Origin: Whalleya microplaca
Taxonomy: Eukaryota; Ascomycota; Sordariomycetes; Xylariales; Xylariaceae
DNA length: 64,000 bases
Direction: 5' to 3'
Assembly (NCBI GenBank): GCA_022497155.1
Contig: MU385733.1
Coordinates: 248,001 to 312,000, forward strand
Part shown: positions 22,520 to 34,670 of the stretch, one piece after another
Position numbering within the stretch: position 1 is the stretch's first letter
Layout: every line of letters begins with the position of its first letter
The notes under the pieces: generated by a model
Seen by the model: the letters and a program-made list of their open reading frames with translations, nothing else
The model's database searches: none
What the model was told of the DNA's origin: nothing
Made by a program: the position numbers and the translations under genes

Positions 22520-24354
22520 ATGATCTCTACTACCTTATCTCTGCGATCCATACGAAGTAGGTTCTATAAACGTCCGATTTATGGAAATTTGGCAACTATG
22601 GCAACCGCGCATGCCATTAATCTTGCTCCCAATAACACAGGGCTTTTCAATATAAACCAGAGTGAACCTTCGGCAAAGAAGGCCACTGAACTACTACAGA
22701 AGGACCTTGCAGTCAGTTTACCTTGAAAAGCAGTAGTTTAACCTGTCTGAGCTCATCGTTCTTAAAGGAACATCATGTCTTCTTCAACTATAATGGGTTT
22801 CACAACCAGTATGTTCTGTCCTGCTTAACGGTCTTGGGTGATGTATTGAACCACATCTTAGCATAAGCCATCATATACTAGCTTTGTATGGCACCGGAGC
22901 TTCCTCTGAATGCATGGGGAGAGGCTACGATGAGAATACGTCATACCAAAGGCCAGCTATGAAACCTCACGAGAACCCGCCAAGTAATTTGAAGGATTGG
23001 GAAAATGCAAAGAAATGTGTTGGAAAAGAACAGTGAGCAAAGCACCCCAAGTGCATGAACCCCTATTCCTCTTTGACTCATCCTTGGATAATGTTTGCTA
23101 ATCATGAATATCAAAGGTACTACCCCGACTTTTTAGCCTTCTACCAAGATGAGATTGAGCAAGTCGGCTGGCAAAAGGTGCTCCAGGAGCACCTTTTCAA
23201 GGGTGACGAGAGGAGTGAGGACATGCTGGTTCGGTTGTTTGCTGGTACGTCCTGGATCTTGACCGTAGTTCTAGCGTATATGCTAACAACACCAAGGGCT
23301 GCTTCATCCCCTACTCCAGCTAATGTACGGCATAGAGTGGCAGCAACCCGCTATAGTCGCCATGGCTCTGGCACAAACAGCTGTTCACGGTGACCATCTG
23401 AGGAAGTTTCTGATCGATGCCGAGAAAGCATCCAAGTCAAGCCTTACACCAATGCCTTACGTTGTAGATCTGCTGGAAGAAGCTCGCTCGAATGAGAAGA
23501 TGTCTACAGTCACAATCAAGGAATCTGATAAGAGAGGTGATGCCGTCCTTTCTGCTGCCTGGGACGAGACTATCGAAATTGTTGGCAGAGTGAATGTCAA
23601 GCCAGATGAAGTAGATGAGAGGACTGCTGAGATGTACCATGCAGCAATGTACGAAGGCATTTCTGCTGCCTTACATCCCGGGAAGGAGCCGAGGTTTGAT
23701 TTCGGCCTAATGTAAGTGTAAAGATCCCCTGGCCATCAAAGACATTCGCTCACAACGAAAGACATCACATCAACGTTTGCCCCTTATTCCCGGCAATCAA
23801 TAGTCAGACCTGGCTTTCCAACGAGAATAAAGCGAGGCTATTGGAATGGAAGATACGACTAGATATAGTTCAGTATGCCGAGAGGGGATGTCCTCCGCTC
23901 TCACTTGATAGGCTCGCGGCATATGTTCCGAAAGATAAGAATTCGGACCCATTGACTGGTACAAAACAAGAAAATCAAAGTGTTACCACAAGCTTTGCAC
24001 TGACACCTATCAGGACTATTACATCGCTTACAAAATATCAAAGACGATGGTCATGCCACCAAGCTTTACCGTGCCGTCGGTATCGGCCAGAAGGTGTGTG
24101 AAAAGTACGAGGACAAAGATTGGATGAAGATCAAGGGCGACCTGTGGACGAAAGCCTACCACTTGGTGGTTGATTCTGTCGAGTCACCCGGCGAACGATG
24201 GGTCTTCAACGTTGGACAGCCGGCGGCGTGGAAGGTAAGTAACCCTTTAAGCAGCGAGGTAGGTTCTAGTAGCTGATAGCTTTTTCAGGACGTGCCAGAT
24301 CGGCCAGAAACTGATGGAGGTATCTCCGAGAAGCTCGACCAGGTGCACCTATGA
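22520..24354 (+). CDS. Questin oxidase-like protein (AflY/GedK family)
   Basis: Eight short exons (22520-22711, 22768-22808, 22862-23032, 23117-23244, 23297-23711, 23762-23958, 24014-24234, 24289-24354) join into an intact 476-aa frame. Family hallmarks as I remember them: HHVFFNYNGFHNHISHHIL, the YDENTSYQRP block, YYPDFLAFYQDEI, GWQKVL and a late DDGHATKL segment. Characterised members are Baeyer-Villiger-type oxygenases that cleave anthraquinones such as questin, or act in polyketide pathways (AflY); most fungal homologues are uncharacterised. No polyketide synthase or other pathway gene is nearby, so the substrate is unknown. The first ATG adds an Arg-rich 26-residue leader (SIRSRFYKR) that could be a mitochondrial presequence; an internal start at 22598 gives the usual N-terminus. 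The first intron has a weak GTCAGT donor. Confidence 0.87.
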
Positions 24355-24978
24355 ACAATACATACTTTAACAACAGGTGAGCTTGTATGTATACGTGTAT
24401 TCTAAAACCTACGACAAAATAGTAATGATCGCAACTCTCTGTTGGGAATCTGAATGTGTTTCAAGATATAAAGAAGGCGTTTCAAGCTATGAGGATGCAA
24501 TATGTTTGAGGGATAATTGTGACTGCAATTTTCGTGCTAGACGATTTCAGGGGTAACAAACAAGTCAATGGTGTGCCACGATAACTTTCAGCCCTGATCA
24601 TAACTATCAGCATACATTAAGTAGCCGCAGTTCTCGTTCTCTAAGCGAAGTTCTCGAGGTTCAATTCGAATTGAATAAATACTAAGCCTTGAGTATGGAT
24701 TGCGTATGAGAAGGACCTCATAAGGGGTAGACTAGACTCTATAGTTCGTCGGCTGTTCTTGTAAGAGATACTGCCTCTTCACAGTTGCTATATTGATGAC
24801 CCTCAGCCTACCTACTATTCATGCTGAACTTATAAGGTAAAGAGCAGGCCCTCTAGTCAGCAGCGCAGTCAAAACCCCCCGAGAATGAAAGCAACTAAAC
24901 TGGAAAGTCAAGATGATTCTATTGAATAGTCTTATTGGAATGACAATAATAGCGATGAGCTACGCCCACTCCTCTACC

Positions 24979-25015
<37 letters not shown>

Positions 25016-25031
25016 CATGCTTCTCTCTCCC
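24355..25031. other. Convergent 3' spacer with microsatellite and palindrome
   Basis: About 680 bp between converging stops. It carries the perfect 16-bp palindrome TTCAATTCGAATTGAA (24660-24675) and an (AC)16 tract. No gene seen. Confidence 0.65.
24982..25013 (+). repeat. (AC)16 microsatellite
   Basis: 32 bp of perfect AC dinucleotides just downstream of the asparaginase stop codon, so probably in its 3' UTR. Confidence 0.95.
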
Positions 25032-26958
25032 TCAAGTAGCCTTACCCGTGCCCTCCTCGATCCACAGCACGGCGCCGGCCTCCTTGAGGAGCTTTACGCA
25101 CTCGGCGTTGCCGATCTTCTCGGCGAGGAATAGTGGCGTGATGTTGGCGCGGTTGCGCACGTGCACGCTGGCGCCGCGGACCAGGAGCTCCTTCAGGACA
25201 TCCTTCTCGGGGCCCACAGCGGCGAGGTGCACGGCCGTGTTGCCGGCGTAGTCGGCGCGCTTGAGCAGCTGGTGGCTGACCTCGTCGCCCTCGAGCATGG
25301 CCGCCACGGCGCCCAGGTCGCCGCGCTGGATCGCGTACCCGAGCGCCGTGAAGGCCGCCTCGGCGGGCGCCAGCATGCCCGCCGCGTCCTCCGACGAGCT
25401 CCGCTCCGCCGGGTGCGTGAACGAGGGGGTCACCATCTCCGTCATCTCGCCGCGCAGCGAGCGCGCCATGCGCGCCGCGATGTCCGCCGTCGTCAGCCCG
25501 GGCAGCGCGAGCAGGTACGAGAGCTTCGTCAGCGCCGCCTCCGACGTCAGGTCGTGCCCGAACACGACGCCGGCCTTGCCGAGCGCGAACCCGGGCGCGT
25601 ACAGCGGCGACACGAACCCGTTCGTGCACTGGCTGACGTTGACGACGGTGATGCCGCGCTCGACCGCCGAGCGGATCGCTTTCGTCAGGCTGCCGTCGAG
25701 ACCCTCGGGCGCGTTGCCCATGCCGAACGTCTCGAGGATCAGGCCCCGCAGGTCCGGCACCCGGAGCACCGAGTCTACCATCTCGGGCTTGATGCCGGGG
25801 AAGATGCGCACGCAGGCCACGTGCGCCGTGTCTAGGTACGATGTGATCTGGAACCGCGCGATCTTGGTCGGTCGCTGTACCAGCGTCCAGTTGACGTCGA
25901 CTCCCAGACTCGTGACTTTCGCCAGCGGGTCGCAGTTCGGGCTTGCGAATGCTTCGAATGACGAAGCTGACACTTTCGTGGTCCGGTTTCCGCGGAAGAG
26001 TGTGTGGTGGAAGAATAAGCACACCTCGGGAATGACGAAAGTGCCAGCTATGATCAGAGAGCCTAACAGATTGTCCACGGCGTCGGACTGAAGTGCGAAA
26101 ATGGACGCTTGCGACCCGGTCAAGATTACTGGCTTGCCCAAATCTTCCTACGGATTGGTTAGAATGACACTAGCTATCTGACGAGATCGGTGGAAAAATG
26201 GCGAACTATATCAAAGCTTCTCAAGCTTGAACCAAACTTACCATCATAAAGGAGAGGGCCGAAGCCGAATAAGCCAAAGAGTCGGTTCCATGAAGAACGA
26301 CAAATCCATCAAACAGATGGTAATTTGCCTTGATAGTGCTAGCGATTTGTGTCCAACCAAAGCTGCTTATACTGGAAGAGTCGAGTAATGGTGAGAACTC
26401 GATAGCGCCGTAGCGAATGTGCCTCGAGTAGGAGCTGGGCGGTGTTCGTAGACTATCAACAGTCACATTTACACCATCTTTGACAGCGGTCAATGGAACT
26501 GCATCTAGTCAGCGATGCAGTTCGAATAATAGGCACTTAGACTCGAATGCGTTAACGCTATCATAGACCAAATCTCCGTGAAGTCATGAGTATGTCTGTC
26601 TCCTTATCTTGATCCCGATATGGAGTCCAAGATCAGTGTGATATTACACTTATCTGATTTCAACCTCCAATTCTTTTTATTTGCTTGGTTGGAGAAAGAA
26701 AGACCTTGTCACACTAGTGACATCTCGTAATCTCAAGTAGGAAACACACCAAGATCGGGGACTCGACGTACTTCTCTCAGACATGTCATTGAACGACGGC
26801 CGCGGGGCCATCGCAGTTTCCAGGAACCCCTTGACCGGCACGAGGCCGCCGTCAGACGGCTGCATGCAAATCGTGCCTCCGGTGATGATGATGAGGACTC
26901 TCGACTCGGGATAAGTGGACTCGGCATTGCCGTTCACCACAGGCATGAAGCCCCCCAT
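25032..26958 (-). CDS. L-asparaginase with C-terminal ankyrin repeats (ASPG-like)
   Basis: Exons 26958-26772, 26498-26242 and 26147-25032 encode 519 aa. The enzyme hydrolyses asparagine to aspartate and ammonia. The type I asparaginase signatures are ITGGTI (about residues 25-30, nucleophile threonine) and VVLHGTDS (about 130-137). RGLILETFGMGNAP and VNVSQCTNG follow in the second domain. Residues from about 400 onward form ankyrin repeats (GNTAVHLAAVG; ANITPLFLAEKIGNAECVKLL), the architecture of animal cytosolic ASPG/60-kDa lysophospholipase. No signal peptide is visible, so a cytosolic location is inferred. An ATG at 26997 in the same frame is possible, but 26958 gives the usual compact start. 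From about 25900 downward the exon is strikingly GC-rich, which creates long spurious open frames on the other strand. Confidence 0.93.
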
Positions 26959-28230
26959 CTTGAATGATTGAGAACTCAGAGATATATATATCCCCAAGGA
27001 TTGAGGTGTGAGACACCTTTTTCCTGCGCACTCACTCTCTCACTCTCACTGGGACGCTTCCGAGGGCTGAAATGAATATACGCAGTATTTGGAGGAGTTT
27101 TTATATATACTCAAGGTGTGTTCGGCTCACGATTTGCTGGTTATCAAGCAGTCTCACAATCGATCGAGGGACGATGTCTATCTGAGTAGACTCGCAACGC
27201 AAGTATCAGAACAACAAAACCGTCACCTCAGCAACTGCTGATTTTAATCAATTATCCGAGTGAATGAAATTTTACCTTGCGAAGGCGAGGCCGTAAAAAT
27301 AATATATATATATGTATATGGTGAAATATTAGTAAAATTCGGCGAGCTCACTCACACAAAACGGGTGGAATCGGACCTAGGCCTAGGATTCGCAAAGTTC
27401 GTTTTACGTCAAAGTAAGAAAATCTCTTGGTTCACTAGAACCAAGGACTCCACATCGGGCTTGAACTAAGAAAGGAAAGACGTAGTAGGGAAGCATGCAT
27501 TTCTAACAGAAATTGAAGGCCTCATTGAGGGGAGAAAGAAAAACAATTGCTTCATTGCAGTAACCCTCGCCAACCCTCTCTGCTCGGTGTGTTAGGTAGG
27601 TAGGCAGCTTATCTCTTCTCCTAGGTGAGGAAAAAAGGGATTTTGGTATTGAACCAATTAAAACGCAATCCGATGACGGAAGAAACGGCTAGTTGCACGA
27701 TAAGACTACCTCTGTCAGTGCTTAGGTATGTCAAGAGACAACATGTCGCATGCGACATATGAATTTGGAGAATTAACAGTTTTTTCATGACTCGTGGTTT
27801 TATTTCTTTTTTGTTTTCCTTCCTCATGTCCGTATTATGTCGTTTTCTCTTGCACTTACTGCGGCAAGAACGCACAACTCGCAAAAGCCCCAAGATCTGG
27901 CTGCTCTTCTACCCGAGTTGCCAGCGCTGTCCTAAAAACATCAATCACTAGCTAGCTACGCTGATCTTATATGTATGTGTCGCCTACCCTTCTATCCCTT
28001 CTATCCTCTATGCGTTGTTTAGAGCCAGACATACGGGGTTGATCTCAATGCTTCTCACGAGACTTCTCCTATCCTATGTGTCGACTGGCACGGTGGTCTT
28101 TTCTAGCAGCTTTGTCGTGTATCAGACTTGCACTCGTTTCCGAGTCGTATCCGATAACACATGTTAGATAGTAAAGCCTTTTCACAATTAGTATTTGTAT
28201 ACGGTAATTTGATTGGAAGAAGTAAAAAAC
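26959..28230. other. Intergenic spacer, no gene seen
   Basis: 1.3 kb between the asparaginase start and the 5-phosphatase stop. It contains a CT-rich tract near 27030-27050, an (AT)n-like run near 27300 and TAGGTAGGTAGG near 27596. Presumably it includes the asparaginase promoter. Confidence 0.55.
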
Positions 28231-31200
28231 TTACATCTCCTCGTTTGCCTCCTTCTCCCTGAGGTTCTCGAAGCGTTGTTGGCAGTCCGCCCAAGTCAAT
28301 GTGCGTTTCTTAGGCGAAATGGACTTAATAGTGAACTTGAATCGGCCGGTCACGGGTCTGTGGTCTGATACCCTGACCTCGTGCCGTTTGTAGTCCAGCT
28401 GCTGAATCCTTCCAGAACCCCGGTGAAGGAGGCGATCACACCAGGCTGGAGAACGTTTCTTCTCGCTGGTATCGTAGTTGTCCGTTCCCACGTCGTACTT
28501 GTAGGTAGGGGCGAATTCGATGGGCATCTCGTCAAAGGCCCGGAGTTTGAACGATGGGTTCCTCCGCCGAGCGACCAGTAGCTGATCCCGGTCGAGGAGC
28601 TTGGCAAGATTGTTCGACTTCACAGCAATCACGACAGTGTCGCGCGACATCGTATCGATCCGGTAATTGAGATCGCCGTTGAGAAGGCACAGTTCATGAT
28701 CGAGAATCATGGTACCATCGCCGCCTCCAATGTAGCTATCAACACGAACACTTGGGTCACGCTCCACAGGTAGGATAGCGCTGTCCATAATTGCCGCGAG
28801 ATCGGCGTGCCGCTGATTTGCTGATGTTTGGCCAGCCGCAAGATGGCAATTGATGAAGCACAGCGAAGTATCATCCACCATGAACCGCACTACGATGGCA
28901 CCCTTGTTACCGTGCAAGCCCCCCATCCCACGTTTAACATCGGCACTACTGAGATTCCGTATGCGATCTCGAAGAGTTGATTTTACAAATATGCAAGTAA
29001 AGAGGCCCACAAGCGTTGCTGTATGAAGGAGGTGGTAGAGGTGATCGGCGGGCATAAAGTCGTCCAGGCTTCTGACCAGGTAATCTCTCCAGTCTCGGTA
29101 TTGGTGGCTCATCCGCTCTTGGTCTGTCGTATCTTTCTTCTTCGAGGACTTCTTGAAGAGACGCTTTGCCGTAGCAGTCTTATCCTCTAGATCGACCAGT
29201 TCTTGGAATCCAAAAATAAGAATATCCGGACTATCGCTTGACTGCAGCAGATTCTGAACGAAGTCTGCATCAGACTTGGAATACCTTAAGCTACTAGGAG
29301 TCGAGGCTCCAGCATTCCACGTCATCGCTAGGAGTTTGATGTCTTCAAATTTGCAGTATTGCGTATCGAGGGACTTCATCTCGTTTTCGAGGAAGTCATC
29401 TTGCAAAAGACCATCCCAAGATCTCAGCATATTATCCGCGCCAAGCGAGACGGCTTGTAAGCGGTCGAGCTTATAGAAGCTTGCACGATCGGCAATGATC
29501 TTGACCACCGGACCATCATGAGCTTGCCAGTCCTTCTTGACAGTCCAGGGCGACGTTGAAACATCGTAGACACAGATCTTGCCACTGTTGTACGCAGCCC
29601 ACATGTAACTACCCACTCCAGCTAGGGTATTGATCTTGTAGCTGGTGATATTGAGCACACCAAGACATGAAAAGTCCTTTTGAGAATAGATGCTAACTTT
29701 GCCATCAGCATGGCCAAAGAAGGCCTTGCCGGGTTGTGACTTGAGAAGAGTCCCGGATATCACCTCGCCGGCTCCCTCTGCAATCAGGGGTCTCATGAGA
29801 ACCTGGACCTGATTCCTACCGTCCGTCGTGGGCGCGAAGACGCGAATTTCCTTGCCTGCCGCATGCCAGAGCTCTTCACCGATGATCATTGAAAACGTGT
29901 GACCTTTAGGTAGCCTGTACGTCTGATGAGGGGGGTTATTCAAGTTTGGAACCCCCTCGCTATCTGGGCCCCAGACATGCAAAGTACCCCCTTCATCCAA
30001 GGTCCACATCTCGTTGAAATGCCTGAAAATTTTGATGACTTCATACCGGGTGTGAATATTTGGCTTATTGCTGATTACGCCTTGGGTTGTAACATCGGCT
30101 TCCATGATCTCGCCGACGTTATTGCCAATCCAAAGTCGTGTCCCCTCATCTTGAACGTCTGTCGTAGGTTTGAATGCTATCGAGGTAGCTTTAACGCCTT
30201 CCCCGTGAGCAAAGCTCATCAGGAGCTCGCCATCAAGCAGACTCCAAACTCGAGTGAGATGGCCACTAGTACAGACATACTGCCCGCAAACATCGAATAT
30301 CCTCGTGTCGTACTTCGTGTAAATTTCATGAGCTCCTTGTTTTAAGAAGGGTGGCCGACGGTTGATCTTAGATGAATCAGGGAATGATGTTATGACCTGG
30401 GTAGAGCCTGCGGAAGTCGCACTTGGAGAGTCAATGGAACGGCCACCCCTATCGTTTGGAGGTATTCTCCTCGGGGGCTCGCGGAACTCGGGCGGTGGCT
30501 CAGTCGTATCTACTGTCATAGATCTCCCATGGCTCCTTGATGGAGGTGGCGCAAATTGCGTAGTCGGAGTAGAGACAACACGCTTGGCTTGCGGACTAGA
30601 CAATGAAGTATCTACAGTCACGTTTGGTGCTGCCGCGATGACCCGTGGTGGCCGCGGCGGAGGTTTTAAGGAGTTCGCTGGGATCCGGGGAGGTGCCGGA
30701 TCGGTGACGGTTTGGGGCCGGGAGGGTAGAGCGGGTCGGTTACTGATGGGCGGGGATACAATAGGCCCCTTGGCATGCCCATTGAGTTCCTCCTGCTCTC
30801 GTCTTTTATTTGCAAGAGCAGGATGGACAGGGGGAGGTTCGAATTTTGGTGGGAAAGTGTTTGTCCTTGGTATTACTGCCTTTTGAGGTTGAGGTTGAGA
30901 TTGAGGTTGAGGCTGAGGCGGTCGTGCGGGTCGGCTCGGGAGCGCCGGCGGCTCCTCGGTCTCAGGGCTGCTGGCACTAGTAGGCGGACTATTGAATGGT
31001 GAACGTTGCTCTGAAATGCGCGGTATCGATTCCAGCTTAGGGGCATTTTGAAATAATCTGGAGAGTCGATTGGCTGGTTTTTCAGCCCGATTCACGGGCG
31101 GAGGAATCGGGGGTGACGCTCTGGCCTCGCGGTCTCTTCTCAACTCGGCGGATCTTCGTGGCGGTGGTGGTGATGGAGGCTGAGTGGTGGCAGGGAGTCC

Positions 31201-31797
31201 CGGAGACCGGCGGGGCTCGAGCACGGGGGTATTCGGTCGGCTAGGGATTTTGAACGATCGAGGCGAAGCTGTGGATGGCGTTATGGGCGTCTTGGAAGGG
31301 TCAGGGTTGAGATGAGCATTGGCATCCCCCAGCGATACGGAAAACGGTCTTCCCTTGGGCGGAGAATGAGGCGGTTCGATCAATACAGCGGGCGGCTTCA
31401 CAGGCTTGGGACTTATCGGCGGGGGATGCGCGAACTGTACGGAGCGAGAGTCCGGACTGGGATTACCGGCGTTTGGCACTCGTAGCGTCGAGGGATTCAG
31501 CGAGTCTCTGGGCTTTGGTCTCCCCTCTTCCTGCGACACATTCACACTTCGACTAGGTCTCGTGTCCGGAACTGGAGGCGGCTTTGGCGACGGCGACTCG
31601 TTTCTCGTAGGCGGGGCGGCGTCCGGAGCCTCCTTAGACTTGCCCATGTTCTCGAAGTGGGATCTCAAGGACGACACTGGTCTCTACCACGCCTGTTGTA
31701 AGTGTCCGGGCATGCTAATTTGTACATCACGAGAAAGGGATCTTGGATATCTTACAAGAGACGAGCCATCGGGCCCGTTCTGCCCTTCTGGCTCCAT
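28231..31797 (-). CDS. Inositol-polyphosphate 5-phosphatase with N-terminal beta-propeller
   Basis: Exons 31797-31756 and 31683-28231 encode 1164 aa. The small first exon (MEPEGQNGPDGSSL) joins in phase to RPVSSLRSHFENMG, which removes the need for a non-ATG start. Residues about 15-460 are Pro/Ser-rich and disordered, with many PPxP motifs and a short QP repeat, so SH3 binding is likely. Residues about 465-795 form a WD40-like propeller (RLWIGNNVGEI; MWTLDEGGTLHVWGP). From about 800 comes the phosphatase: TWNAG, GLHGNKGAIVVRF, NCHLAAG, LLNGDLNYRI, SPAWCDRLL and SDHRPV all retain catalytic residues. Such enzymes remove the 5-phosphate from PI(4,5)P2 or PI(3,4,5)P3. The propeller-phosphatase order resembles plant 5PTase12-14 and known fungal homologues. 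Divergent from the next gene. Confidence 0.94.
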
Positions 31798-33331
31798 AGC
31801 TAAACGAAGGTTCTATAAGCCTAGGAGATATCGACTCTCTTGCCGCCACGGCATCCCTGGCTACAGCCTATGGTCCTCAGATCATGCAACGGGCAACGAG
31901 CAATCCAATTCCTCTTGGGCCCCTGCGAATGGAAATCGTGCTCTCTTGACTAAAAGTACCTGGGCACTTAGAAGTTAAGTATGTGACTGAATTGGTAGCC
32001 GTATAACCTCCTTACGGACAGGACTCGAGGTTATGAAGATGAGTGAATGGTGTTGTAACGGCACGGGCGGTGGTGGGTGGTGGCTCGTGATCATGTTCCG
32101 ACTTCTCTTTGTTGTTTGCTTGACATCAGCACTTATATCGACTCGACACCGAAAAGGGCTGAAGGGTTGTAACACTGTCACGTATATTAGGGCGAAGGGG
32201 GTTATCGAATGGGGTGTCGAAGGGGGTGTCGAAGGGGGTGTCGTTGGAGAGGACGTGCATAAAAGCCCCCGTGGGTCAACCCGTGTTATAAGTTAGATCC
32301 AGTATTTGGGGATATTATTTTCCAGGTCCGTCAAGCGGTCTAGGAAGTCTCAGAAGAGGAGCCTGAGGGCCTTTTTCATTAGCTCTGGCGTGTTGGCGGT
32401 GGTTTTGGTGGTTTGGCATGCGAAACCAGCATGTATTTCCAAGTGGAGGCGTTCCTGATTTGTGCCCCAGAGACTGGAATTACGGTAATATGTATGTACA
32501 GTATGTATGTGCAGTTGTATGTACATACATACATACACCAGACACAAGTACCAGGAGGTCAGATTGCCGATCTTATTTTTAGCCAGGGATTGCGTAGGTG
32601 GACAGAGGTGGACAGAGGTGGATAGCACATGACGACGATGCGGATGCGCTGGAGGCACCCAGCACCTGCGCTAGGCCCTACTTATATACGTTATGCCCTT
32701 CTACTGTTAGTGGCTTGCTAAGTCAGTAGTTAGGGAGCTTTTAAGGTAATCCTGCCCGGAACACCGCCCAAGGAACCTTATTGCCGGCGAGGGCTGCGAG
32801 GCTCGCGACGAATTGCCCCACCTAGAAGACTAATTGACCTACTAGGTACAAAGTACGTACAACCGTATGTACCTTATGTAACCAAGAAATGTACGGATTC
32901 GGTGGGTACATATATCAGGTACCCCGATAGGTACTTCAGGTAGGTTAGTACCTGGGTATGCATGTACCTACATAGAGGCCGGCGGGCGGACGGTAGAACA
33001 GACGGTAGACAGGCCTGCCAAGGGCCAAGGGCCTTTCCGTAGCCCGCGCTCACTCTGCCCGCTAAAACGAAAAAGAGTAGGACGGCGAGGACGGCGACTT
33101 GGAAAAAGCGTTTGCAAATGCTTTTAAACGCCAATTGTATCTGATAGATCATAATCCAACACGCCACTTACATATAATTCTCTAATCTTTTGCGACTTCG
33201 AGCTTCACACACCAACCGAGTTTATTAGTTCTTCTTTCTTGTTCCTGTCTCTTGCATTATTAGTCGCAGGAGACCGCCACGCTTGAATTCAAGTGTTACA
33301 CGATCAAATACCTCTTGAGTACCCAAGCAAC
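31798..33331. promoter_or_regulatory. Divergent spacer, repeats only
   Basis: 1.5 kb holding two promoters. It contains three tandem 12-bp units (32211-32244), an inverted GTATGTATGT/ACATACATAC region near 32490-32536, and a dense TACCTA/GTACGTAC cluster at 32835-32975. No gene seen. Confidence 0.55.
32211..32244 (+). repeat. Tandem 12-bp repeat
   Basis: Unit GGGGTGTCGAAG occurs almost three times in a row, the last copy truncated. Confidence 0.85.
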
Positions 33332-33917
33332 ATGAATACAGTACGTGTCGATTGAGCTACACTCTGCCGTGTAAGCACTACTAGACTAACATTGCTACCC
33401 TTTCCAGGTCAAATCGTTCTGGTAAGTGAACTGCGCATCATGCGACTCCGTATACCATCTTGCTGACCGGCATTGGTTTGGTTCAGGCTCGGCTGGGGCT
33501 CCCTCTGCGTTGGTATGTTCTTGTTCCTTATTAGCGCTTTCTTTCGAGGCTCTTGGTTACTCACAGATCCAATTCATAGCCGGCGCGGGCGCCTACTACT
33601 TCGCGAAGAAAAGCATCAATGCCGACAGAGCGGCGCGCCTCGAGGAGACCCGGCGGAAGAAGCAAATGATTGACTCACTCGAGTATTCGAGCAACGTCCC
33701 CAGTAGACCACTCTCCGCCTCAACCATGGGCGGCTCCACGAACGGGAACGGAACGCCCGCACGAACCGATGCCGTTGGGTCGCCGAGCCAAGAAGCAAGT
33801 AGTGATCCGGCTCCGACGAGACATGCGCCAGCTACAGAAGGGCAACGAGTAGTGGAAAAGAGCAAATACGAAAGTAGCGTGCCATTTCAGAGTCCAAAAG
33901 GGGATCGGTTTTCGTAA
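33332..33917 (+). CDS. Small single-pass membrane protein (DUF4748-like)
   Basis: Four exons (33332-33340, 33408-33421, 33487-33512, 33580-33917) give 128 aa; the first three are tiny (9, 14 and 26 bp) and easily missed by gene callers. The N-terminus VKSFWLGWGSLCVAGAGAYY forms one hydrophobic segment followed by FAKKSINADRAAR, a W-G...YYFAK(K) pattern that I associate with the DUF4748 family of small eukaryotic membrane proteins. The remainder is Ser/Pro-rich and probably disordered, ending SSVPFQSPKGDRFS. Function unknown; a mitochondrial or ER membrane place is a guess from the short N-terminal segment and basic flank. The phase-consistent splicing of all exons supports the model; the family name is the less certain part. 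Confidence 0.75.
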
Positions 33918-34670
33918 TTCAGAAGAGACAGTGTAGGAATTAGGCGGCTCGATTCTGATTTGTACCCTTACGAGACAACTACGATCACTTCATGTATCTA
34001 CTTCTTTATCGGTGGGCAGGCGCCTAGTCTTGAACACAAGTGAGAATAATAACACCCTACTCAAGACTTGTTGCGCCTTGGAAGAATGGCACACTTCGAT
34101 GCGACAGAGCTGATTCGGCTGGGCATACATGTAATATCAGAGTATCTGTGCATTGACTTATGTAGTATAACAATAAAAAGCTCATGTGTTTACAGTCCGG
34201 CTAAACCTGTTCAATGAGGTTATTCATAGCGACTTCCAAGACATTATCATCAGCGCAGGGTAGAGACGATCTTATCCTATTGAAGGATAGCTCGAGGCAA
34301 GTAAAGGGTCCCCTGGGTTCGGTTTTTGGTTGGGAGGCCGGGGTCTATTTAATCCGGTGCGCGAATTCTGTAGCTCCTGGGAGATACTTAGACATGTATG
34401 TATCTACCTTCATCAACTAAGTACCGTGTATCCCGTAAGCGTACCTAGCCGGCTTCACTGAACCTAGTTCGTCCTCTGCAGCTGGCGGCAGCAGGCGATA
34501 GGTCAACAGCTTTGCGGCTCTAGAGCTGCTGACCTTACCTGGGGAAACTGTACATGTACTCGATTCCATCACCAACTCTTCCATTATTTCCGTTCATTAC
34601 CTACTCAACAACCCTCGGAAATTAAGAGCATGCGCACGAATCACGCTTCTGTTGTATTCCCTCCCTGATT
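33918..34670. other. Tandem-gene spacer, no gene seen
   Basis: About 750 bp with the 3' UTR of the small membrane protein gene and the promoter of the CID/RS gene. Nothing distinctive seen. Confidence 0.55.

Noticed and set aside
22520..24354. Pseudogene made of broken frames
   Set aside because: All eight exons join in phase at plausible splice sites, giving a full-length family protein.
24982..25013. Telomeric or CRISPR-like repeat
   Set aside because: Plain AC dinucleotide microsatellite with no spacers.
25161..26091. Long plus-strand open frames across the asparaginase gene
   Set aside because: Arg/Ala/Val-rich translations with no domain, exactly antisense to a conserved coding exon of high GC3.
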